Numbered from the stretch's first letter, positions 1-8,508 are shown. The stretch: DNA of 19,325 bases from Candidatus Tenderia sp. (GCA_030148045.1 JASBUE010000242.1:1-19325), one strand, 5' to 3'. Program-made: numbers and translations. Notes: generated by a model not told the origin, from the letters alone.

Positions 1-579
1 GGAGGCGATGTTGAAGGGCACGCCCAGAAAGACATCGGCACTGCGCTGATAGAGCTGGCAGGAGAGCTTGCCCTCCACCACGTAAAATTGGAAAAAGGTA
101 TGGCAGGGGGCCAGCGCCATGCGTCCCTCTTGTACATTGGCCTGGGGGCTGATCGATTCGTCCGGCAGCTCGGCCGGGTTCCAGGCGCTGACGATGAGGC
201 GGCGCGAATCGGGCTTGCGCTTGATCTGCTCGATCACCTCGCTGATCTGGTCGATGCTGCGGCCGTCGGGCGCCGCCCAGGAACGCCACTGTTTGCCATA
301 GATCGGCCCCAGGTCACCGGATTCCGTGGCCCATTCGTCCCAGATGCTGACGCCGTTTTTATTGAGATATTGGATATTGGTTTCACCCTGGAGGAACCAG
401 AGTAGCTCATGAATGATGGAACGCAGGTGACACTTCTTGGTGGTGACCAAGGGAAAGCCGGCCCCCAGATCAAAGCGCATCTGATAGCCGAATACGCTGA
501 CCGTACCGGTCCCGGTACGGTCTTCCTTGCGCGCGCCTTGTTCATATACATGGCGCATTAAATCGAGATATTGTTGCAT
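1..579 (-). CDS. thyA: Thymidylate synthase, 3' end cut by window edge
   Basis: ThyA converts dUMP to dTMP in the cytosol, using methylenetetrahydrofolate as carbon donor and reductant. Translating the minus strand from the ATG at 577-579 gives 193 residues that run off the window in frame. The family usually has about 264 residues, so roughly the last 70 are missing. The start MQQYLDLMRHVYEQG and the RTGTGT segment (residues 21-26) are typical. The catalytic cysteine is C159 in the segment ALAPCHTFFQFYV, and QRSADVFLGVPFN (178-190) is the dUMP-binding stretch. It lies downstream of lgt on the same strand, an arrangement also found in enterobacteria. The gap to lgt is 158 bp and carries an inverted repeat. 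The reading is clean to the edge, so there is no sign of a broken gene. Confidence 0.97.
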   Translation of the reverse strand, partial: MQQYLDLMRHVYEQGARKEDRTGTGTVSVFGYQMRFDLGAGFPLVTTKKCHLRSIIHELLWFLQGETNIQYLNKNGVSIWDEWATESGDLGPIYGKQWRSWAAPDGRSIDQISEVIEQIKRKPDSRRLIVSAWNPAELPDESISPQANVQEGRMALAPCHTFFQFYVVEGKLSCQLYQRSADVFLGVPFNIAS

Positions 580-639
580 TGCTGTCCTGTCTGACGTGCG
601 GTTAGTGAAGCATAACAAACTTCATGCTAAGGAGTTTAT

Positions 640-721
640 AAGTTGCCCGGCATCCCCGTGCGTACGCTATAAATACATCCCTGCATGCCCGACGGTCCCG
701 CACGTGGATGTCGGGCAACTT
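640..721. repeat. 23-bp imperfect inverted repeat between lgt and thyA
   Basis: Arms at 640-662 and 699-721 are complementary at 21 of 23 positions, and one of the two exceptions is a G-U pair in RNA. The loop is 36 bp. Inside it, TGCCCGAC (686-693) is also complementary to 710-717 of the right arm, so two hairpins could compete. On the minus strand, the direction of lgt-thyA transcription, no U-run follows, so this is not an ordinary terminator. It could be a dispersed intergenic repeat, a miniature element, or an RNA structure affecting lgt or thyA expression. The repeat is seen directly; its role is unknown. Confidence 0.7.
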
Positions 722-737
722 GCGTTCGGATTGTGAT

Positions 738-1529
738 CTATAAAATGGTTTGTTGCCGCTTGTGGGCCCACAGCATCAGGATGGCGCCGGCGATGACCAT
801 GGGCAGGGACAACAGTTGTCCCATGGTGAGCCAGCCATAGGCCAGGTAGCCGATATGGGCATCGGGCTGGCGGCCGAACTCGATGATGAAGCGAAAGGCA
901 CCGTAGCAGATCAGGAACAATCCCGATACCGCCGCGGGGGGGCGCGGTTTGGCCGAGTAGAACCACAGGATCAGAAACAGTACCAGGCCTTCGAGCAGGG
1001 CCTCATAGAGTTGTGACGGATGCCGCGGCAGGGGACCGGCATGGGGAAACACCATGCCCCAGGGCAGGTCGGTGACCTTGCCCCACAGCTCGCCGTTGAT
1101 GAAATTGCCGATGCGCCCGGCACCCAGGCCGATGGGCACCAGCGGGGCGATGAAGTCGGTGACCACGAAAAACCCCAACTTCACTTTGCGGCCATACAGC
1201 CACATGGCCACCAGCACGCCCAGCAGGCCGCCGTGAAAGGACATGCCGCCCTGCCAGACCTTGAATATGTTGAGTGGGTGTTCGAGATAGTTGGCAAAAT
1301 CGTAAAACAGGATATAGCCCAGCCGTCCACCGATGATGGCGCCGAGGGCGCCATAGAAGATCAGGTCGGCGATCTGCGCCGGCGTGAGAGGTGTGTCCGG
1401 CCGCCTGGCGCGTAGATGGCCCAGCCACCAGGCGGCGGCGAAACCAACCAGATACATAATGCCGTACCAGTGGATTTTCAGGGGACCGAGAGAGAGCGCA
1501 ACCGGATCGATATCGGGATAAGTCAGCAT
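738..1529 (-). CDS. lgt: Prolipoprotein diacylglyceryl transferase
   Basis: Lgt is an inner-membrane enzyme that moves a diacylglyceryl group from phosphatidylglycerol to the lipobox cysteine of prolipoproteins, the first step of lipoprotein maturation. The 263 residues have several hydrophobic segments consistent with a multi-pass membrane protein. The signature GRIGNFINGE lies at 138-147 and carries the essential arginine R139. The conserved His-Gly-Gly is at 99-101, and YEALLEG at 175-181 matches the family. Length is normal. The ATG at 1527-1529 has an AGGG-type Shine-Dalgarno just upstream. It starts 23 bp after the rlmI stop, so the two are probably cotranscribed, with thyA further downstream. 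Confidence 0.97.
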   Translation of the reverse strand: MLTYPDIDPVALSLGPLKIHWYGIMYLVGFAAAWWLGHLRARRPDTPLTPAQIADLIFYGALGAIIGGRLGYILFYDFANYLEHPLNIFKVWQGGMSFHGGLLGVLVAMWLYGRKVKLGFFVVTDFIAPLVPIGLGAGRIGNFINGELWGKVTDLPWGMVFPHAGPLPRHPSQLYEALLEGLVLFLILWFYSAKPRPPAAVSGLFLICYGAFRFIIEFGRQPDAHIGYLAYGWLTMGQLLSLPMVIAGAILMLWAHKRQQTIL

Positions 1530-1552
1530 AGGGCCCTAGTATATCAACAGTG

Positions 1553-2746
1553 CTAGCTCGGTGTGATGCGGCAGAAAAAGGCCTTCAGATAGTCGCTTTC
1601 CGGGATGGCGGGATGCACTGGGTGATCCGGCCCCTGGTGGCCCTGTTCCAGCAGCACCAGATGGCGGTCCAGCTGACGGCCGGTCTTGAGCAGGATCTGC
1701 TGCAGGCGCTGGCGCTCCAGATGGTAGGAGCAGGAGGCGGAGACCAGAATTCCGTCGCGGCTGAGCAGTTGCATGGCCAGCTGGTTGACCCGGCGGTAGG
1801 CCTCCAGCCCCTGTTTGGCATCCTTGCGCCGCTTGATGAAGGCGGGCGGGTCGAGCAGGATCACGTCGAAGCGCTCCCGCTCTTCTCGCAGGGCGCGCAG
1901 TGCCTCGAAGGCGTCACCCTGGAGGGTGGTGATCCTGTCGGCCACCTGGTTGAGGGCGGCGTTGGCCGCCAGTTGATCCAGGGCGGCGCCCGAGGCGTCG
2001 ATGCAGACCACCTCCCTGGCGCCGTTGACCGCGGCGGGAATGCCCCAGCCGCCCAGGTAGCTGAACACGTCCAACACACGCATGTCCTTGACATAATGAG
2101 TGGCGCGGCCGCGATTGAGGCGGTGATCGTAGAACCAGCCGGTCTTCTGGCCGCTCAGGGCCGGGGCCTGGAAGCGGCAGCCGTTCTCGATGATGTCGAG
2201 CTGTGCCGGGGCCTCGCCCAGGGCGGTTTCGACGTAGGTGGGCAGGCCCTCCAGTTCGCGGATCGGGCTGTCGTTGCGCAGGATGATGCTCTTGGGCTTG
2301 AGCAGCTTGTCCAGGGCGGTGACGATGGCCTGTTTCTGCGCCTCCATCCCCGCGGTGGTGATCTGCACACTCAGCACCTCGCCGAAACGATCCACCACCA
2401 GGCCGGGCAGGGCGTCGCTCTCACCAAAGGCGAGGCGGTAGTAAGGGTCGGGGAAGAGCCGCCGGCGCAGACTCAGGGCGACATTGAAGCGGTGGTTCAG
2501 CAGCGATGGATCCAGGGGGTGTTCGCGGTCCCGGCTGACCAGCCGTGCGCAGATCAGGGAATGCGGATTGACATAGGCGTGGCCGATGAACTTGCCAGTA
2601 TAATCAGTGACTTGAACGGCATCCCCGGGAGCGAACCCGGTCAGCGGCGTATGCCGGATATCCACCTCGTTGCTGAAGACCCAGAGGTGGCCGGCGCGCA
2701 GGCGCCGTTCTTCGTGCTTGCGTAATCTCAGTTCGGGGGGATTCAT
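1553..2746 (-). CDS. rlmI: 23S rRNA m5C methyltransferase, RlmI family
   Basis: This SAM-dependent methyltransferase matches the RlmI family, which methylates C1962 of 23S rRNA in E. coli. The 397-residue protein has an N-terminal PUA domain (about 1-75; RAGHLWVFSNEV at 17-28). A middle region with QKTGWFYDHR (200-209) follows, then a Rossmann methyltransferase domain. The SAM-binding motif VLDVFSYLGGWG is at 224-235, LLDPPAF at 297-303, and the catalytic cysteine is probably C339 in SASCSYH. Length is normal. The start at 2744-2746 has only a weak ribosome binding site, but the N-terminus aligns with the family. It heads a minus-strand group with lgt and thyA and is divergent from fbp. Confidence 0.93.
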   Translation of the reverse strand: MNPPELRLRKHEERRLRAGHLWVFSNEVDIRHTPLTGFAPGDAVQVTDYTGKFIGHAYVNPHSLICARLVSRDREHPLDPSLLNHRFNVALSLRRRLFPDPYYRLAFGESDALPGLVVDRFGEVLSVQITTAGMEAQKQAIVTALDKLLKPKSIILRNDSPIRELEGLPTYVETALGEAPAQLDIIENGCRFQAPALSGQKTGWFYDHRLNRGRATHYVKDMRVLDVFSYLGGWGIPAAVNGAREVVCIDASGAALDQLAANAALNQVADRITTLQGDAFEALRALREERERFDVILLDPPAFIKRRKDAKQGLEAYRRVNQLAMQLLSRDGILVSASCSYHLERQRLQQILLKTGRQLDRHLVLLEQGHQGPDHPVHPAIPESDYLKAFFCRITPS

Positions 2747-2887
2747 ATCAGTCTAAATCTGCCTGATTTCGGTGCGCGGCACTATACTCCAGCCGCGGCG
2801 GCTTTATTTTGCTGCCTGAAAGCAGGATAATAGCGCGCTATCATGCTTTTTGGTCACGGTTTCATACAATATATAAGGAATACGATC

Positions 2888-3892
2888 ATGCACAACGGAG
2901 TCACGGTAACCCAGTTCATTATCGAGGAACAGCGTCGTTTGCCCGGGGCAACGGGCGACTTCACTTCCCTGCTCAATGATATTGTCACCGCCTGCAAGGT
3001 GATCTCCAACGGTGTCAACAAGGGTGCCCTGATCGGTGTTCTCGGGACCGCGGAGAGCGAAAACGTGCAGGGCGAAACCCAGAAGAAGCTGGATATCATC
3101 GCCAACGAGGTGGTGATCAAATCCAACGAATGGGCCGGTCACCTGGCCGCCATGGCCTCCGAGGAGGAGGAGGATATCTATCCCATTCCGGCCCGTTATC
3201 CCAAGGGCAAATACCTGCTGTTGTTCGATCCGCTGGACGGTTCGTCAAATATCGACGTCAACATCTCGGTGGGCACCATCTTCTCCATCCTGCGTTGCCC
3301 GGAAGGCGTCAGAGAGCCGACCAAAGAACATTTCCTGCAGCCCGGCACCGAACAGGTCTGTGCCGGGTATGCCCTGTACGGTCCGTCCACCATGCTGGTG
3401 CTGACCACCGGGAACGGCGTTAACGGTTTTACCCTGGATCGCGACATCGGTGAGTTCATTCTCACCCATCCGAATATGCGCATCCCGGCCGATACGCGGG
3501 AATTCGCCATCAATACCTCCAACCAGCGCTTCTGGGAAGAACCGGTTCAACGTTATGTGGACGAGTGCCTGGCGGGCAAGGAAGGGCCGCGCGGCGAGAA
3601 CTTCAACATGCGCTGGGTGGCCTCCATGGTGGCGGAAGTACACCGCATTCTTACCCGCGGCGGCATCTTCATGTATCCGAAGGATACCAAGGATCCAAGC
3701 AAGGCAGGCAAGCTGCGCCTGATGTACGAGGCCAACCCCATGTCCATGATCGTGGAGCAGGCCGGTGGCGCCTCCACCACCGGGCGCGAGCGCATCATGG
3801 AAATTGAACCGAATGACATTCACCAGCGCGTGCCGGTTATCCTCGGGTCGAAAAACGAGGTCGACCGCGTGGCGTCTTATCACAAAGACTAG
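2888..3892 (+). CDS. fbp: Class I fructose-1,6-bisphosphatase
   Basis: The enzyme hydrolyses fructose-1,6-bisphosphate to fructose-6-phosphate in gluconeogenesis, and in the Calvin cycle if the host is autotrophic. The metal- and phosphate-binding signature DPLDGSSN is at 114-121, preceded by the acidic stretch SEEEEDI (91-97). The C-terminal GGASTTGRERIMEI segment is also typical. I chose the ATG at 2888, giving 334 residues, because AAGGAA sits just upstream and family proteins start like MHNGVTVTQFI. An in-frame ATG at 2843 would add 15 residues that look unrelated. It is monocistronic, bounded upstream by divergent rlmI and downstream by a strong terminator. I found no convincing promoter in the 141 bp upstream. 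Confidence 0.96.
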   Translation: MHNGVTVTQFIIEEQRRLPGATGDFTSLLNDIVTACKVISNGVNKGALIGVLGTAESENVQGETQKKLDIIANEVVIKSNEWAGHLAAMASEEEEDIYPIPARYPKGKYLLLFDPLDGSSNIDVNISVGTIFSILRCPEGVREPTKEHFLQPGTEQVCAGYALYGPSTMLVLTTGNGVNGFTLDRDIGEFILTHPNMRIPADTREFAINTSNQRFWEEPVQRYVDECLAGKEGPRGENFNMRWVASMVAEVHRILTRGGIFMYPKDTKDPSKAGKLRLMYEANPMSMIVEQAGGASTTGRERIMEIEPNDIHQRVPVILGSKNEVDRVASYHKD

Positions 3893-3920
3893 ACATGACT
3901 GCTGTTAGCGCTGCGCAAGA

Positions 3921-3952
3921 CCCGCTTCACCGTGAAGTGAAGCGGGTTTTTT
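3921..3952 (+). terminator. Intrinsic terminator of fbp
   Basis: A perfect 10-bp stem (CCCGCTTCAC at 3921-3930 with GTGAAGCGGG at 3937-3946) encloses a 6-nt loop. Six T residues follow (3947-3952). It lies 28 bp after the fbp stop codon and separates fbp from the accessory island. Confidence 0.93.
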
Positions 3953-3967
3953 CGGCTGGCGGCGTAG

Positions 3968-3986
3968 GATTATCATGAGAATGAGA
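3968..3986. promoter_or_regulatory. Weak Fur-box-like site
   Basis: The 19 bases GATTATCATGAGAATGAGA match the classical Fur consensus (GATAATGATAATCATTATC) at 11 of 19 positions, a level reported for some weak sites. It is upstream of a cluster containing two TonB-dependent receptors, which are often iron-regulated. It does not clearly overlap the best -10 candidate. Such AT-rich matches also occur by chance. Confidence 0.3.
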
Positions 3987-4025
3987 GTCGCTACAAAATT
4001 GTAACGGGCCATGCAGAATTTTATC

Positions 4026-4034
4026 TGTTATAAA
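4026..4034 (+). promoter_or_regulatory. Candidate extended -10 promoter element
   Basis: TG-T-TATAAA (TG at 4026-4027, hexamer at 4029-4034) fits an extended -10 box of a sigma-70 promoter. There is no good -35 hexamer at 17 bp, as can be the case with extended -10 promoters. An alternative uses TTGTAA (3999-4004) with a poorer -10 near 4022. It would drive the ThDP enzyme gene with a leader of roughly 245 nt. Confidence 0.35.
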
Positions 4035-4100
4035 TGACAGGGGCGTCGGCTGGCCGGCTCACACTCTGGGTCGGCAGTACGCCGAAATCAGGATGGAGTG

Positions 4101-4205
4101 GTGAATTTTCTCAAGCGGGTGATTCCAGCCGGATGTGATGAAGCCGCCTCGGTGATAAGGCCGGGAGTGCGCTATTCGGCTGCCCTGTCGCAGTGTCTTC
4201 GATAA
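4101..4205 (+). CDS. Possible 34-residue leader peptide
   Basis: A short frame begins with GTG at 4101 and ends with TAA at 4203-4205. AGGA (4090-4093) precedes the GTG with 7-nt spacing, which is good for initiation. The peptide begins MNFLKRVIPAGCDEAA and ends SAALSQCLR. It has no obvious signal sequence or run of one amino acid typical of attenuators. I do not recognise it. It could be a translated upstream frame, a gene remnant, or chance. Confidence 0.2.
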   Translation: MNFLKRVIPAGCDEAASVIRPGVRYSAALSQCLR

Positions 4206-4285
4206 AGGATGGTGTGAAAGATTAAACCAAAAGGCGCAATGCCCGATTAAGGGTCCAGGGGGGAGTTTATAACCGAGAGGTTCCT

Positions 4286-6160
4286 ATGGATTCCATTACA
4301 CGGGTAATAGAGACACCGGCGTCGGTGCCATCGCCCGCGCAGCCCTTCACATACGCGGATTTAATCGTCAGCTATCTGGTACAGATCGATGTCGAATATA
4401 TTTTCGGCATACCCGGCGGCGGTATCGAGCCCCTCTATAATGCCCTGGCGCGGCACCTGCGCCGGCCGGAGCAATGCGCCACCCGGCGGCTCGCCGTCAA
4501 CAGTCTGCTCCCGGTGCGGCAACGAGATGCCAAGCCTCATATCAAGCCGGTGATCGCCCGCCACGAAGCCGGCGCGGCGTTCATGGCCGATGGTTACGCG
4601 CGCGAGACGGGCAGGCTGGGTGTCTGTTGCGCCACCACAGGCCCCGGCGCGACCAACCTCATCACCGGCGTGGCCTCGGCCTATGCCGACCGGATTCCCA
4701 TGCTGGTCATTACCCCTCAGACTGCATTGCCCTTTTTCGGTAAAGGTGGTTTTCAGGAATCGTCCAGTGATGCTGTTGATATCGTCGGCATGTTCGAACA
4801 TTGCACCCAATACAACGGCATGGTGTCCCATCCCGACCAACTGGAGGGAAAACTCTATACCGCATTTCTCAATGCCTTCCGGCGGCCACGCGGACCGGTC
4901 CATCTCAGCATCCCGATGGATATTCTCAATGCACCGGTCAAGGGCGGTAGCCGCCGTTATCAGGTGGCCCAGCTGTTCCGTCAGCCCCGTTCCATGGATG
5001 ATGACGCCTATCGGGCCCTGGTCGGCGCGCTGGGCCGGTCGAAAAAACAGGTGCTTTTTTTGGGCGGGGGCAGCCGGCATGCAATCGATATGATCACCGC
5101 CTATGCCGAATCGACCGGCACGCCGATGGTCACCACCCCGGCGGGCAAGGGCTGGGTCAATGCCTACCACCCCCTGTATCGCGGGGTGTTCGGTTTCGCC
5201 GGCCATCCCAGTGCCTATGAAACCCTGGCCGATGACGAGGTCGACCTGGTTCTGGCGGTGGGCACCGCCCTGGGTGAGCTCTCCACCAGTGGCTGGAACG
5301 AACGGCTGATGAGCAGCAGGCTGGTGCATATCTCGGCGTCGCCGGAGGATTTCGCCCGCACGCCAATGGCATGCCTGCATCTTTCCGGCGATATCAAAAC
5401 CATATTCGCCCATCTGCATAAGGATCGCATGGTGAACAGCGTTGATCGCAACAGCGCAACGAGCCCAACGGCCGGGCGGGGATTCAGGCGGGAAAGCGAC
5501 GCCTATCTGCCGATGCAAGTGCGGGTGTATGAGCCGGAGGCCGTCGCCGACGAAAGTTCCCCGCTCAAGCCGCAGCGCTTGATGAGTGAACTGGCTCAAC
5601 GATTTCCCAGAGACACTCGTTATGTCGTCGATACAGGCAACGCCTTTTCCTGGGTCACTCACTACCTGTTCCTTGATAATGTTGGTGTGCAACGAAGCAG
5701 TTTCAGCTTCGGTGCCATGGGATGGGCCATCGGTGCCGCAGTGGGGACAGCCTTGGGCAAGCGTGAACATCCGGTGGTGTGTATTACCGGTGACGGCAGC
5801 TACTTGATGAGTGGCCAAGAGCTGACCGTCGCCGTCGCCGAAGGATTGGCGGTGATCTTTGTTGTGCTCAATGATCAGGCCCTGGGCATGGTCAAGCACG
5901 GTCAGCGCCTGGGCGGCGCCGAGGCGATCGGTTACGATCTGCCCCCCGTCGATTTCGCCATGATGGCAAGAAGTATGGGCGCGCCGGGCTATACTATTCG
6001 CACGGTAGACGATCTGGCGCGGCTCGACATCGATACATTGTGCCAAAGAGGCGGGCCCGCCTTGTTGGATGTATATATAGACCCGGAAGCCGTACCACCG
6101 CTGGGCGCGCGAGTTAACACATTAAAAAGACAACGAAAAAAGTGTAGCACAGCAGATTAA
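4286..6160 (+). CDS. Acetolactate-synthase-like ThDP-dependent enzyme
   Basis: A 624-residue thiamine-diphosphate enzyme with the three-domain layout of the acetolactate synthase/decarboxylase superfamily. The N-terminal (PYR) domain carries the likely catalytic glutamate E94 in ARHEAGAAFMADGYAR. It is followed by ATTGPGATNLITGVASAYAD (116-135) and FQES (156-159). A middle domain follows at about 240-385. The C-terminal domain has the ThDP/Mg motif GDGS (502-505) ending NDQ (529-531). It is longer than usual because of about 20 extra N-terminal residues and an unusual insert near 56-86. Family members condense or cleave 2-oxoacids, but the substrate cannot be read from sequence. The absence of an ilvN-like small subunit and the neighbours argue against a housekeeping IlvB. 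GAGAGG precedes the ATG. Its context with receptors and citrate-synthase-like genes suggests a specialised pathway. Confidence 0.88.
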   Translation: MDSITRVIETPASVPSPAQPFTYADLIVSYLVQIDVEYIFGIPGGGIEPLYNALARHLRRPEQCATRRLAVNSLLPVRQRDAKPHIKPVIARHEAGAAFMADGYARETGRLGVCCATTGPGATNLITGVASAYADRIPMLVITPQTALPFFGKGGFQESSSDAVDIVGMFEHCTQYNGMVSHPDQLEGKLYTAFLNAFRRPRGPVHLSIPMDILNAPVKGGSRRYQVAQLFRQPRSMDDDAYRALVGALGRSKKQVLFLGGGSRHAIDMITAYAESTGTPMVTTPAGKGWVNAYHPLYRGVFGFAGHPSAYETLADDEVDLVLAVGTALGELSTSGWNERLMSSRLVHISASPEDFARTPMACLHLSGDIKTIFAHLHKDRMVNSVDRNSATSPTAGRGFRRESDAYLPMQVRVYEPEAVADESSPLKPQRLMSELAQRFPRDTRYVVDTGNAFSWVTHYLFLDNVGVQRSSFSFGAMGWAIGAAVGTALGKREHPVVCITGDGSYLMSGQELTVAVAEGLAVIFVVLNDQALGMVKHGQRLGGAEAIGYDLPPVDFAMMARSMGAPGYTIRTVDDLARLDIDTLCQRGGPALLDVYIDPEAVPPLGARVNTLKRQRKKCSTAD

Positions 6161-6210
6161 TATATTCTTCGACAGCCCGATGTCTGTTATTCTGAGGTCC
6201 GAAACCATCA

Positions 6211-6218
6211 GGGGGGGG
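6211..6218 (+). repeat. Run of eight G upstream of the first receptor gene
   Basis: Eight consecutive G residues lie 28 bp before the ATG of the first TonB-dependent receptor. Runs of six G occur in similar places before the ThDP enzyme gene (4258-4263) and before the second receptor (8491-8496). Homopolymers of this kind can change length by slipped-strand mispairing. Whether they do so here is not known. Confidence 0.6.
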
Positions 6219-6246
6219 TCATTCACTAATGACGGCGGGGAAGTGA

Positions 6247-8370
6247 ATGCCTAACAACAGAGTCGCCCTTATCGCTGCGGCTTCGCTCTTTGCATCTTCG
6301 GTGCAAGCCGATCCGATGGCCGTGGAAGAAGATTTGCTGCTGCTCTACGAAGATGAAGAAATGGTCAGCATCGCCACCGGCACGAGAAAACCCATCCACC
6401 TGGCGCCCTCCGTGGCCAGTGTGATTACCGCCAGAGAGATCGATGCAATGGGGGCGCGCACCCTGGATGAGGTGCTTGAGACGGTGCCGGGTTTGCATGT
6501 TTCCAAATCGACGGTGCGTAACAGCAGTATCTATTCGATTCGCGGCATCCACACGGATCAAAACCCCCAGGTCTTATTATTGGTAAACGGTCTGCCGTTT
6601 AACGACATTATTACCGGAAGCCGGCCCCCTCTGTTTCGCCTGCCGGTTGAGAATATCGCCCGTATCGAAGTGATCCGGGGGCCGGGGTCGGCCGTGTTCG
6701 GTGCCGACGCCTTCGCCGGCGTAATCAACGTGATAACCAAAGACGGTTCGGATATAGATGGCAATGTGTTCGGTCTGCGGGGCGGTTCCTTTGATACCCG
6801 TGAGGGCTGGGTCCAGATAGGGCGTGAGTTCAAGGGTTGGGATACGGCCTTCAGTCTTGAATATGGCACCACGGAAGGTGATCGCGATCGCATCATCGAG
6901 ACGGATTTCCAGAGCAACCTGGATGCCTTGTTCGGGACCAGTGCAACACTGGCCCCCGGCCCGCTGGAGAGCGGTTATGAGCTCTTGAATACCTCGCTGA
7001 CTATCAGTAACGAACGCTGGCGTGTCTGGCTCAATAGCTGGAATCTGGACGATGCAGGCGTTGGTCCCGGCGTGGCCCAGGCGCTGGACCCGGTCGGTCG
7101 CCAGGAGATTGATCAATACAGTCTGGCGGTTGACTATAAAAACGACGACATGGCCCGGGACTGGCGGCTCGACTCGCGCTTCTCATATCGGCTCATGGAT
7201 CAATTCGTCACCTATCAAATACTGCCCCCCGGCACAGTCGTTCCTATCGGGAGTGATGGAAACCTGTTTACCACCCCTGGCTGTGCCAGTCCGGTGTGCC
7301 TGGTCAGCTTTCCGGATGGCGTACTGGGCAACCCGGGCGGCGAGCTGACCGATGCCCGCTTTTAGGTGGCCTGTCTTTATGAGGGGTGGCTGGATCACCG
7401 TTTGCGGCTGGCTGTGGGTGCCGATCGGGATGAATTCAAGCCAGTTGAAACTAAAAATTTCGGTCCGGGCATTATCGACGGCACGGTGAGTCCCATTGAC
7501 GGGACACTCACCGATACGACGGGCACACCAAATATCTACGTTCAAGAGCGCTCGCGCACGGTGCGTTATCTCTCCTTGCAGGACGAATGGCGGCTGGGGC
7601 GTGACTGGGAGCTGACCGCCGGGATTCGATATGACGACTATTCCGATTTCGGCGATACCACCAATCCACGCCTGGCCCTGGTATGGGCGACCGATTACAA
7701 CCTGACCAGCAAGCTGCTCTATGGGCGTGCCTTCCGTGCGCCCAGCCTGACAGAGCTATATTTCGAGAATAATCCCACAGTTGTTGGTAATCCCAATTTA
7801 GTACCGGAGCGGATTGATATGGTGGAATTGGTATTCGACTACCGCCCCTCTTTTAATCTGGAAACGGTGTCAACTTTTTTTGCCTATCAGGCCGATGATT
7901 TGATCGAATTTGTGAACAGTACGGCGCAAAACAGTCGCAATCAAAAAGGCCATGGCCTGGAGCTTGAGGCTGACTGGCAGGCCAGTGACACGATACAGTT
8001 CAAGGGCAATTTCGCGCTGCAATATTCCGAAGATGCGGACAGCGGCGCCGTGATCGCCAACGTCCCGCGGCGGCAGCTATTCGTAGGTGCCAACTGGCGA
8101 ATGGCGGAAAAATGGTTGCTCTACGGCCAGGTCAACTGGGTGGCCGACCGTGCCCGGGCGAGTACGGACCCGCGCCCGGCGATTGATGACTATACGACGC
8201 TGGATGTATTCCTGCGCCATCAACCGGATGACCGCCGCTGGCAGCTTGGTCTAAGTGTCAAAAACGCTTTCGATGCGGATGCCCGCGAGCCCAGTGACGG
8301 CACGATGCCCAATGATTATCCTTTGGAGGGGCGCAGCGTCTATCTTGAGGCTGCCTATCACATACGCTAA
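6247..8370 (+). pseudogene. TonB-dependent receptor 1, interrupted by an amber codon
   Basis: An outer-membrane TonB-dependent receptor read continuously over 707 codons except for one in-frame TAG at 7363-7365. The ATG at 6247 follows GGGGAAG. A signal peptide of about 21 residues ends SSVQA, the TonB-box-like EEMVSIATG is at 38-46, and the plug domain covers about 50-168 (IRGPGSAVFGADAFAGVINVIT). The barrel continues after the stop, starting at the adjacent GTG, with no frameshift or further stop to the natural end at 8370. The paralogue immediately downstream has CTG GAG GTG GCC where this gene has TTT TAG GTG GCC, so a GAG-to-TAG change is the simplest explanation. The front 372 residues alone would give a plug with a partial barrel, and the back part lacks a signal peptide. 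It may be a recent pseudogene, a sequencing error, or read through by a suppressor. Confidence 0.9.
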
Positions 8371-8508
8371 ATTTAGATTGTTACGATTCCGGCGCCGGGA
8401 AAAGAGACGTGTCGTCAACGGCTGGAATGTTCGGCGCGATGGTCGAACGCCACCGCCTTTTCCGCGCCATTGTCCATTCGAAAACCTGTTGGGGGGTAAG
8501 ATAGCGCC

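Larger units (their letters stand above)
3953..4285 (+). other. 333-bp leader/regulatory region of the accessory island
   Basis: No full-size gene fits here. The region holds a weak Fur-box-like site, a possible extended -10 promoter and a 34-codon GTG-initiated reading frame, each listed separately. A run of six G (4258-4263) and the ribosome binding site GAGAGG (4275-4280) precede the ThDP enzyme gene. If the extended -10 element is real, the mRNA leader would be about 245 nt, long enough for structure-based control. I compared it by eye with TPP, cobalamin and c-di-GMP riboswitch cores and saw no match. Confidence 0.5.

Noticed and set aside
1550..2725. Long open frame on the plus strand opposite rlmI
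   Set aside because: It is antisense to a well-supported methyltransferase gene, has a composition typical of a high-GC shadow frame and no recognisable motif.
3953..4285. Riboswitch in the leader of the ThDP enzyme gene
   Set aside because: I looked for TPP, cobalamin and c-di-GMP conserved cores by eye and found none; a covariance-model scan would be decisive.
4361..6046. 561-codon open frame on the minus strand opposite the ThDP enzyme
   Set aside because: Rich in H, G and A with no family features; a shadow of the plus-strand gene, which carries clear ThDP motifs.
7366..8370. Second half of receptor 1 as an independent gene starting at GTG
   Set aside because: No signal peptide, no plug domain and no ribosome binding site; it is the continuation of the interrupted receptor.
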